From assembly GCA_031276055.1 (NCBI GenBank), contig JAISNW010000163.1, positions 1 through 5,438 of the forward strand: DNA of 5,438 bases, given 5' to 3'. A program made the position numbers and the translations under genes. Of this stretch, positions 1 through 5,340 are shown piece by piece. Source of the stretch: Deferribacteraceae bacterium. Lineage in GTDB: Bacteria; Chrysiogenota; Deferribacteres; Deferribacterales; JAISNW01. Below the pieces are notes generated by a model. It saw nothing but the letters and a program-made list of their open reading frames with translations, was not told where the DNA came from and ran no database searches. Each line of letters begins with the position of its first letter. Within the stretch, counting starts at the first letter, position 1.

Positions 1-1659
1 GAGGATGCCGCAGTTCCTACAGATAAATTGGTTGATTATTTTGACGGGCTCTATAAGATTTTTAACGATTACGGAGTGCGCTTTGCCCTTTATGGGCATA
101 TTGCTAAAGGGCTTTTGCACTCCCGCCCTATCTTAGATATGAAAGATGCTGAAGATATCGCCCTTCTAGCCCCAATAGCAGATTCGGTATTCACCCTCGT
201 TATGAAATTAGGGGGGACGATTTCAGGAGAGCACGGCGATGGAAGGCTGCGTTCAAAATATGTGCCTATTCAATATCAGAATATCTTTGATATATTCGTA
301 AAGGTAAAGAACCTCTTTGATCCCGCCCGCCTGCTTAATCCGGGAATTATTACATCGTTTGAGCCGTTAGAGCAGTTCAAGAACCTCCGTTACGGGCAGA
401 ATTACAGCACAGAGGATCTCCCTGAAAAACATCTGATGTGGGAAGATGGTTTTGCAAACGAGGTGGAAAAGTGCCACGGCTGCTCAAAGTGCACAAGCGT
501 ATCAAACGCCGTGCGCATGTGCCCTGTCTATAAATTGACTAGGGAAGAAGCCGCCGCGCCTAAGGCGAAGGCAAATATGCTTAGGGCGTTGATAAGCGGC
601 AGGATCGAACTAAAAAAGCTCTACACAGAACTATTCCAGAGTGTGCTCAATAGGTGCATAAGCTGCGGCAGCTGCCATAATGAGTGTCCGAGCAAGGTTA
701 ATATCCCTAAACTTGTTTTAGAGGCTAAAGCAGTTTATGTCAAAAAGTATGGGTTAGAGTTCCCTAAAAGGCTTTCTGTGCGGGTTGAAGAGCTTGGGCG
801 CAACTTACACAGATATTCCCCTATATACTCTGCAGCGTTAAAAATTAAAGCAGTGCGCAGGGCGTTTGAGAGGTTCACAGGGTTGTCTGCTGAACGCCCC
901 CCCACTCTTTTTGCCTTTCGCAGCCTCTTTGACCGCTTTGATACAGCAACAGGGGTTCAAGAGAGGTCTGTTATATATTTTGCGGGGTGTTTTGCCGCCT
1001 ATATCCGCCCAGAGATAGGCGAAAGCGCGATCCGCCTCCTTAATAAGATAGGCTATAGAGTCATCCTCCCTGAGCAGCACTGCTGCGGTATACCGCACTC
1101 CGCTAAAGGGCTGGCTGAAGATACCTTAGCTAAGATAGGAGACAACCTCAAAAGTTGGGCGGCGAGGCTTGATGAAGCAGATTATATAGTAACAACTTGC
1201 TCCTCGTGCGCCCACTCCTTGCAGAACGGTTGGGGGGAGCATATGGGGGGGGAGCTCATCGAAAAGATTCGAAATATGACGATCTTAGCCACCACCCTGA
1301 TAGATATTCATAAGCCGGAGATAATCTCTCCCACCCCCCTCTCTATTGCTTACCATACCCCATGCCATATGAAGCTCTTAAAAGACTCCGTCTCGTCATA
1401 TAGGCTTTTAAGCAAGGCTGGCAACACAAGGGTTTCCCCCCTTATCAACAGCTGCTGCGGGATGGCGGGCAGTTGGGGGGCGCTGAAAGAGAACTATGAA
1501 CAATCCGCCGCTATCGGCCGCCCCCTCGCCCTCTCCCTTGAAAAGAGCGATTGCGAGATATGCGCCACCGACTGCCCCACTTGCGAAATGCAGTTAAAAC
1601 ACCTCACACGCTCCTCAATATGCCATCCCATAGAGGTTATTGATAAGATATTGAACTAG
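1..1659 (+). CDS. FAD-linked oxidase / Fe-S oxidoreductase fusion, 5'-truncated (YdiJ/D-lactate dehydrogenase-like)
   Basis: The frame is open from base 1, with 552 visible residues; the N-terminal FAD-binding (PCMH) part lies outside the window. Residue 1 begins EDAAVP, which matches the start of the GlcD-type C-terminal domain. That domain continues with YGH (31-33), a second His at LLH and GGTISGEHGDG (71-81). A dicluster ferredoxin-like module follows: Cys 158/161/164/174 (C-x2-C-x2-C-x9-CP) and Cys 219/222/225/229 (C-x2-C-x2-C-x3-CP), probably two 4Fe-4S clusters. Two CCG (heterodisulfide reductase-type) repeats end the protein: Cys 330, CCG 361-363, Cys 400/403; and Cys 455, CCG 485-487, Cys 521/525/528. 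This order is that of large one-chain enzymes that oxidise D-2-hydroxyacids (D-lactate, D-2-hydroxyglutarate, glycolate) and pass electrons to a quinone or other carrier at the inner membrane. Substrate is not determinable here. The usual GHxxDGN motif is altered to GHIAKGL. It is probably a separate transcription unit from the genes downstream. Confidence 0.9.
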   Translation, partial: EDAAVPTDKLVDYFDGLYKIFNDYGVRFALYGHIAKGLLHSRPILDMKDAEDIALLAPIADSVFTLVMKLGGTISGEHGDGRLRSKYVPIQYQNIFDIFVKVKNLFDPARLLNPGIITSFEPLEQFKNLRYGQNYSTEDLPEKHLMWEDGFANEVEKCHGCSKCTSVSNAVRMCPVYKLTREEAAAPKAKANMLRALISGRIELKKLYTELFQSVLNRCISCGSCHNECPSKVNIPKLVLEAKAVYVKKYGLEFPKRLSVRVEELGRNLHRYSPIYSAALKIKAVRRAFERFTGLSAERPPTLFAFRSLFDRFDTATGVQERSVIYFAGCFAAYIRPEIGESAIRLLNKIGYRVILPEQHCCGIPHSAKGLAEDTLAKIGDNLKSWAARLDEADYIVTTCSSCAHSLQNGWGEHMGGELIEKIRNMTILATTLIDIHKPEIISPTPLSIAYHTPCHMKLLKDSVSSYRLLSKAGNTRVSPLINSCCGMAGSWGALKENYEQSAAIGRPLALSLEKSDCEICATDCPTCEMQLKHLTRSSICHPIEVIDKILN

Positions 1660-1691
1660 GAATAATATCTTTTATCGGCAGAAAACTTTAA

Positions 1692-1702
1692 CAACACTGT
1701 TG
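1692..1702. repeat. Short inverted repeat upstream of the operon promoter
   Basis: CAACA-C-TGTTG is a perfect 5-1-5 inverted repeat, loosely flanked by TTAA at 1688-1691 and 1705-1708. Its centre (1697) lies about 71 bases upstream of the predicted transcription start. The one-base loop and lack of a T tract make a terminator unlikely; a protein-binding operator is possible. It is short enough to occur by chance. Confidence 0.3.
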
Positions 1703-1708
1703 CTTTAA

Positions 1709-1730
1709 GGTATTGCAAAGGTATTGCAAA
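1709..1730. repeat. Tandem 11-bp direct repeat, possible activator site
   Basis: Two perfect adjacent copies of GGTATTGCAAA (1709-1719 and 1720-1730) are followed by a partial third GGT that runs into the -35 box. Each copy contains the palindromic core TTGCAA, centred near -53 and -42 from the predicted start. The period is close to one helical turn, and the position abutting the -35 hexamer is typical of a site for a transcription activator contacting RNA polymerase. The repeat is seen directly; its regulatory role is inferred. Confidence 0.45.
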
Positions 1731-1732
1731 GG

Positions 1733-1761
1733 TTGACATGTAAGGAACTATCTTATATAAT
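1733..1761 (+). promoter_or_regulatory. Consensus sigma70-type promoter for the ygiW-ispD operon
   Basis: TTGACA at 1733-1738 and TATAAT at 1756-1761 are separated by exactly 17 bases, a full match to the housekeeping sigma consensus in both hexamers and spacing. Transcription would start near 1768-1769, giving a leader of only about 15 bases before the ATG at 1784, with no room for a riboswitch or attenuator. It sits in the only sizeable intergenic gap, just before the first gene of a tightly packed operon. Confidence 0.85.
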
Positions 1762-1772
1762 CCACCCTAGTT

Positions 1773-1777
1773 GAGGT
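1773..1777 (+). promoter_or_regulatory. Ribosome binding site of the YgiW-like gene
   Basis: GAGGT lies six bases upstream of the ATG at 1784. It fixes this start, which also gives a complete signal peptide. Confidence 0.75.
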
Positions 1778-1783
1778 GCAATT

Positions 1784-2134
1784 ATGACATGTAAACGTTT
1801 ATCTGTTCTAATCTTTCTGTTTTCTATCTTTTCTGTTATCTGCAGCGCGCAGGATGGCTATAGAGGTCCAGGCGCCGCTCTTGTTACTGTTTCCGCCGCG
1901 AAAGAGCTTAGAGACAACGCCCCTGTAATAATAAGGGGGAATCTTGTTAAGTTTTTAGGCGATGAAAAGTATCTCCTTTCAGACAGCTCGGGAAGCATTA
2001 CAGTTGAGATTGATGATAAACTTTGGCGCGGTTTTTCAGCGGACGAGGGCGATCTAGTTGAAATAACAGGGGAGATTGACAAAGATTTTGCCCGTGTAGA
2101 GATAGAAGCAAACACTATAAAAAAGGTAGAATAA
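1784..2134 (+). CDS. ygiW: YgiW/YdeI-family periplasmic OB-fold (BOF) protein
   Basis: This 116-residue protein has a Sec signal peptide: K4-R5, a hydrophobic core at about 6-19, and a likely signal peptidase I site after C20-S21-A22. C20 is not in a good lipobox, so a soluble periplasmic protein is expected. The mature part starts with the family's G-[FY]-x-GP motif (GYRGP, 25-29), then VTVSAAKELRDNAPVIIRGN (34-53), the DSSGSITVEID strand-turn-strand (67-77) and W81, and ends with GDLVEITGEIDKD and VEIEANTIKKVE. This matches E. coli YgiW/YdeI closely in order and length. The family adopts an OB fold; E. coli members are tied to stress resistance, but the molecular function is unsettled. It is first behind the strong promoter, so it may be the most abundant product of the operon. 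Two stop codons in tandem (TAA TAG) end it. Confidence 0.88.
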   Translation: MTCKRLSVLIFLFSIFSVICSAQDGYRGPGAALVTVSAAKELRDNAPVIIRGNLVKFLGDEKYLLSDSSGSITVEIDDKLWRGFSADEGDLVEITGEIDKDFARVEIEANTIKKVE

Positions 2135-2162
2135 TAGCTGCCCAATACGGCTTACCGCTCTG

Positions 2163-2579
2163 ATGAAGCATCTTGTTCTTTTTTTCCTCTTTGCAATCTT
2201 TTCCACCGCATACGCTTATACAGAGGAGAGTATTATAGTTGGGCGTTGCTCTATAAATGTTCTTGTTATGCAAACCAAACAGGAACACGCCAGCGGGCTC
2301 TTAGGGTGGACGGAGCGGGCATTTGCATACGACGGAATGTTGTTCAAGCTAGGCGGGAAAGAGAAAAAGGTGTTCCACACAGTTGGGATGAATATGACTA
2401 TCCGCATTATGGGAGTCATGCAGACAACTCAGGGCAATTATCGAGTAATAGGGGATATTATAAAAGCCCCGCCCGGTGTGCAGCAGATAGTTATAGACGC
2501 CCCTGATGTTTTTGAGATGCCAGAAGGCAAGTATCAACTGAACTTTAAGCGCTGTCTTGGGGGAAGAGAAGCTAGATGA
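2163..2579 (+). CDS. Secreted DUF192-family protein
   Basis: This 138-residue protein has a clear signal peptide: K2-H3, hydrophobic 4-14, with a likely cut after A16-Y17-A18. The mature part fits DUF192: SGLLGWTE (44-51, family GLm.R), DGMLF (57-61), FHTVGMNM (71-78, the FHTfgM subtype), a central strand IGDIIKAPPG (96-105), and VFEMPEGKY (116-124, family vlElpaG). The Asp that usually follows the FHTfgM motif in 'pIDv' is Arg here (R81), and there are other departures, so it is a divergent member. DUF192 proteins are small, usually exported beta-rich domains with no established biochemical role. It starts 28 bases after the YgiW-like gene without a recognisable Shine-Dalgarno, and its last four bases overlap the pgeF start (ATGA). 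Both first genes of the operon therefore encode exported small proteins. Confidence 0.82.
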   Translation: MKHLVLFFLFAIFSTAYAYTEESIIVGRCSINVLVMQTKQEHASGLLGWTERAFAYDGMLFKLGGKEKKVFHTVGMNMTIRIMGVMQTTQGNYRVIGDIIKAPPGVQQIVIDAPDVFEMPEGKYQLNFKRCLGGREAR

Positions 2580-3262
2580 GTTTCATAATCCCTGAAACTC
2601 TGAACGGCATAACTATTGCACTCGGCACAGCTAAAGGCGGGCTTGATTTTTCGCTTAAAGGCGGCAATCTCCCTTTTATGCGCTCTTATCTCAAAGAGAG
2701 CTTTGGAGCAGATGTTGTTGTGCTGAAGCAGATTCACTCTTCCCTAATAAGCGAGGTGGATAAAAATACACGAGACGCACTCTTCGGCAGAGAAGGGGAC
2801 GGGCTTTTTACTACAGACTCTGGGCTTATCTTAGGCATCTTGACAGCGGATTGCTACCCTGTATTTTTAGCAGGGGATAAAGGGATATGCGCCCTGCATT
2901 GCGGTTGGCGGGGAGTCTTTCTAGGGATTATAGGCGCTAGTTCAACATTTTTTAATAAGATAGGCGACCGCCCAAAATACGCATATATAGGGGCAGGCAT
3001 ATCTGCAAAGAACTTTGCCGTTGGGGAAGATTTTATACACTCTCTCTCTGAAGGCGATAGGGGCTGCCTTATTAAAAGTGAGGATGGAAATTTCTATTTT
3101 GATCTGCTCTTAAAGATCCGTTCAGAACTTTCAGCCATTGGAGTTAAAGATATATTCTCTTCTAACCTATGCACATACGAAAATTCAGATTTTTACTCTT
3201 ATCGAAGGGATAAAACAGAAAAACGGATGCTCTCTTTCATCCTCAAAGGCAGATCGAGATGA
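2576..3262 (+). CDS. pgeF: PgeF/YfiH multicopper-oxidase-like (Cu_oxidase_4) protein, peptidoglycan editing factor
   Basis: This 228-residue cytoplasmic protein belongs to the YfiH/LACC1 family. Visible motifs in order are LKQIHSS (50-56, metal ligand H54), GDGLFTTDSGLILGILTADC (74-93, C93), CALHCGWRG (105-113, H108), YIGAGISAKNFAVG (137-150), FDLLLKIRSEL (175-185), and CTYENSDFYSYRRDKTEKR (199-217). H54, C93 and H108 correspond to the zinc-binding His-Cys-His triad. Family members were first called laccases; later work shows purine nucleoside phosphorylase/deaminase activity, and E. coli YfiH removes wrongly built UDP-MurNAc-L-Ser from peptidoglycan synthesis. The N-terminal part before K51 is short and poorly matching, and the usual GR after the SYRR motif is EKR. 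A purine-rich Shine-Dalgarno (2561-2568) precedes the ATG, which overlaps the previous stop by four bases. Which activity dominates in this organism is unknown. Confidence 0.92.
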   Translation: MSFIIPETLNGITIALGTAKGGLDFSLKGGNLPFMRSYLKESFGADVVVLKQIHSSLISEVDKNTRDALFGREGDGLFTTDSGLILGILTADCYPVFLAGDKGICALHCGWRGVFLGIIGASSTFFNKIGDRPKYAYIGAGISAKNFAVGEDFIHSLSEGDRGCLIKSEDGNFYFDLLLKIRSELSAIGVKDIFSSNLCTYENSDFYSYRRDKTEKRMLSFILKGRSR

Positions 3263-3900
3263 CTTTTGCGGAGCTGAAAAAACGTGTTGACAACGCAGCC
3301 CGCACAAGAGGCGCTAGGGGTGAAGAGATAACTATCGTTGTTGTCTCTAAGGGGCAGAGTGCAGAGGCAATTAATAACCTAGCCGCTCAAGGTGCAAAAA
3401 TCTTTGGAGAGAGCAGGCTGCAGGAGGCGCTCTTAAAACTCCCGCTATTCACTAACGTGCAATTGCATTTTATTGGGCGTCTGCAGTCTAACAAGGTAAA
3501 AAAGATAACAGAGCTATTCACTATGATACAATCGGTGGATAGTTTAAGTATAGCGCGGCAGATTGATAACGCCGCTAGGGAGTGTGGGAAGGTTCAAGAG
3601 GTGCTCTTGCAGGTGAATAATTCTGGGGAGAAACAGAAGGGCGGAATCGCTAAAGAATATTTTGCAGCTCTATATGAAGATGTAGTAAAATTGTCTAATA
3701 TCTCGGTTAAAGGGTTGATGATGATCCCCCCGCACTTTGATAATCCTGAAAAAAACCGTTTACTTTTTAGAGATATGTTTAATATATATACAAGCTGCAA
3801 CCTCCCCTATCTATCTATGGGGATGAGTGGAGATTTTGAAACGGCGGTTGAAGAAGGGGCTAATATGGTAAGGGTTGGCAGCGCCCTCTTTGAAAGATAG
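3259..3900 (+). CDS. yggS: YggS/PLPBP-family pyridoxal-phosphate homeostasis protein
   Basis: This 213-residue protein is a single TIM-barrel domain of the PLP-binding YggS/PROSC family, related to the N-terminal domain of alanine racemase but without catalysis. The PLP lysine is K31 in VVVSKGQ (27-33). Further landmarks are FGESRLQEAL (49-58), HFIGRLQSNK (70-79), QVNNSGEKQKGGI (118-130), GLMMIPP (152-158), and LSMGMSGD (185-192) with VRVGSALF (204-211), which form the phosphate-binding end. It buffers free PLP and affects amino-acid and vitamin B6 metabolism. Two deviations: FGEN is FGES (S52), and the C-terminal FGxR is shortened to FER. The start overlaps the pgeF stop by four bases (ATGA), with AAAGG at 3245-3249 as a modest ribosome site. 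Adjacency to yggT is a widely conserved arrangement. Confidence 0.94.
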   Translation: MTFAELKKRVDNAARTRGARGEEITIVVVSKGQSAEAINNLAAQGAKIFGESRLQEALLKLPLFTNVQLHFIGRLQSNKVKKITELFTMIQSVDSLSIARQIDNAARECGKVQEVLLQVNNSGEKQKGGIAKEYFAALYEDVVKLSNISVKGLMMIPPHFDNPEKNRLLFRDMFNIYTSCNLPYLSMGMSGDFETAVEEGANMVRVGSALFER

Positions 3901-3901
3901 T

Positions 3902-3906
3902 GGAGG
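3902..3906 (+). promoter_or_regulatory. Ribosome binding site selecting the GTG start of yggT
   Basis: GGAGG lies directly after the yggS stop and four bases before GTG at 3911. The spacing is slightly short, but it is the best site in the region. An upstream in-frame TTG at 3875 has only AAGGG directly abutting it, with no usable spacing, and lies inside yggS. Confidence 0.65.
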
Positions 3907-3910
3907 TTTT

Positions 3911-4699
3911 GTGGAGATTATTTTATCTATAATAAAAATTTATTCTGTTCTGCTCTTACTGCGCTATGTTATGAGTCCGCAAGAGCTGGTTTTCAACTCT
4001 TTGGGCAGGGGGATTGCAAAACTCACCAATCCAATATTCAACCTGCTTAAACTGCCGAAGAGTTCTGAAGCTGTTGTTATCCCATCTGTTGTAATAGCGC
4101 TGTTTTTAGGATATGGGCTTATCCGTTCAGTTGCGTTAAGCTCCCCAGTAATCTTTGAAATTATTTTAGCTTTACAGAGTATGTTAAACTTTCTCACCCT
4201 ATTTTTTATAGTTTGCGTGGTCTTAGGCAGCATCACCGCCCCTTCTTACGGCGGGCTGCCGCTTTATATATTCCGTTTGGGGAAACTCTGGGTAAAGCCT
4301 GTGCATAATTTTACAAAGATTAGGGCAAATAAGGCGGTAATTCCCGCCCTCATCCTCCTAATTATTCTAAATGCGCTCTTGTGGGGCGGGCTGGGGCTAT
4401 TTATCTTTAACCATGAGGCGCTTCCTATACTGATTGTCCAAAATTTAGGAATTAATATACTGGTGGCTATCTTACACTACCTAGTTTTCTTGATAATAGT
4501 TAGGGCTCTTTTATCTTGGTTTAACCCTGATCCGAGAAATATGCTGGTTCAACTTGTCTATTATATAACTGAACCTGTTCTTTCACCTATGCGCCGCATA
4601 ATTCCGCCGATAGGGATGCTGGATCTATCTGCATTTATAGCGATAATAGTTTTAGGGATAATGGCAGGGGCGCTAAAACAGTTTTTTGCATTAATGTAA
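3911..4699 (+). CDS. yggT: YggT-family integral membrane protein (two repeats)
   Basis: Starting at GTG 3911 the product has 262 residues and enters its first membrane segment at once, as YggT proteins do; an in-frame TTG at 3875 would add twelve polar residues. Six hydrophobic segments are visible, at about 2-18, 54-76, 82-107, 143-166, 180-202 and 238-256. The C-terminal repeat is textbook YggT: RALLSWFNPDPRN (198-210), TEPVLSPMRRIIPP (220-233) and LDLSAFIAIIVL (237-248). The N-terminal repeat is degenerate: NPIFNLLKLP (40-49) stands where TEPvL.PiRR.iP is expected, without the Arg pair. Family members sit in the inner membrane and have been linked to osmotic/ion stress and, in plastids and cyanobacteria (YlmG/CCB3-like), to other envelope roles; no reaction is known. 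It follows yggS after ten bases and its TAA is one base from the ispD ATG. Confidence 0.9.
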   Translation: MEIILSIIKIYSVLLLLRYVMSPQELVFNSLGRGIAKLTNPIFNLLKLPKSSEAVVIPSVVIALFLGYGLIRSVALSSPVIFEIILALQSMLNFLTLFFIVCVVLGSITAPSYGGLPLYIFRLGKLWVKPVHNFTKIRANKAVIPALILLIILNALLWGGLGLFIFNHEALPILIVQNLGINILVAILHYLVFLIIVRALLSWFNPDPRNMLVQLVYYITEPVLSPMRRIIPPIGMLDLSAFIAIIVLGIMAGALKQFFALM

Positions 4700-4700
4700 T

Positions 4701-5336
4701 ATGCCTAGAAAGAGCATTGCGGCTATTATCCCCGCAGCTGGAAATGGGGTGCGTTTCGGCGGGAAGAAACAGTTTGCATTAATAAATGGGGTAGTGGTCT
4801 TAAAGGCTGCATTAACCGCTCTGCAGAGTGCATATCCGTTTGATGAATTTATTATAGGGGCTGCTGAAGAGGATATGGCTTTTATAGATACACTAGATTT
4901 AGGTTCAAATATCATCTTTTCGCCCGGCGGCGCTGACCGCTCCACAACGGTTATAAACGCCCTCAACCGCTCAAAGTGCGATTTTGCAGCGATTCATGAT
5001 GCTGTGCGCCCCTTTGTTTCAAAAGAGATTGTGCGCAATACTATAGATAAAGCCCTTTCTGACGGTGCAGCCATATGCGGCGTATTTGCAGTAGATACTG
5101 TAAAATTAGTTGCAGATTCTAAGGTTGCCGCCACCTTAGATAGAGAGAGGGTGTTTTTAAGCCACACCCCGCAAGTTTTTGAAAGGGAAAAGCTCCTATG
5201 CGCCTTAGAATCTGCGCTTAAATCTGGAGAGAGGTTGACAGATGAAGCCTCCGCCTATGAGCTTGCAGGTTTCCCTGTGAGCATAACCCTCAGTGATAAG
5301 AGAAATATAAAGATAACCTACCCCGAAGATATTTAG
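4701..5336 (+). CDS. ispD: 2-C-methyl-D-erythritol 4-phosphate cytidylyltransferase (IspD)
   Basis: IspD transfers CMP from CTP to MEP, the third step of the MEP isoprenoid pathway, in the cytoplasm. The 211 residues show the full nucleotidyltransferase pattern: IIPAAGNGVRFGGKKQF (9-25, with R18 and K23 as the CTP-contacting Arg/Lys), GGADRSTTVINAL (76-88), HDAVRPFVS (99-107, D100 for Mg), VDTVK (131-135), TLDR (145-148, R148 contacts MEP), TPQVFE (156-161), LTDEASAYE (179-187) and NIKITYPEDI (202-211, K204). The chain stops right at PEDI, while E. coli IspD (236 residues) and most others continue with an LAEA-type helix of about ten to fifteen residues. It is a stand-alone IspD with no IspF fusion or ispF neighbour in view. 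There is no good Shine-Dalgarno; the ATG is one base after the yggT stop, so translation is probably coupled. Confidence 0.94.
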   Translation: MPRKSIAAIIPAAGNGVRFGGKKQFALINGVVVLKAALTALQSAYPFDEFIIGAAEEDMAFIDTLDLGSNIIFSPGGADRSTTVINALNRSKCDFAAIHDAVRPFVSKEIVRNTIDKALSDGAAICGVFAVDTVKLVADSKVAATLDRERVFLSHTPQVFEREKLLCALESALKSGERLTDEASAYELAGFPVSITLSDKRNIKITYPEDI

Positions 5337-5340
5337 AATA

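Noticed and set aside
838..1098. Minus-strand open frame of 86 codons within the oxidoreductase gene
   Set aside because: It lies wholly opposite the CCG domain of a convincing gene, resembles no family, and has no promoter or ribosome site in view. The same holds for the antisense frames at 1858-2145, 2216-2419, 2349-2537, 2534-2737, 3594-3800, 3964-4236 and 4691-4966, and the + frame at 2246-2506.
1642..1676. Possible terminator: AT-rich stem GATAAGATATT / AATATCttTTATC spanning the stop of the oxidoreductase gene
   Set aside because: The stem is almost all A-T with a two-base bulge, an 11-base loop and no T tract after it (CGGCAGAAAAC follows), so it does not look like an intrinsic terminator.
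2840..2867. Promoter-like TTGACA and TATTTT, 16 bases apart, inside pgeF
   Set aside because: The bases encode the conserved LTADCYPVF motif, so they are explained by coding; the -10 match is weak and no gene begins just downstream.
3288..3310. TTGACA near the start of yggS, and another near 5236 in ispD
   Set aside because: No acceptable -10 hexamer lies 16-18 bases downstream of either; they are chance matches in coding sequence.
3875..3910. Upstream TTG start for yggT
   Set aside because: It would overlap yggS by 26 bases and add a polar stretch before the first membrane segment without a spaced ribosome site; GTG at 3911 with GGAGG upstream fits better.
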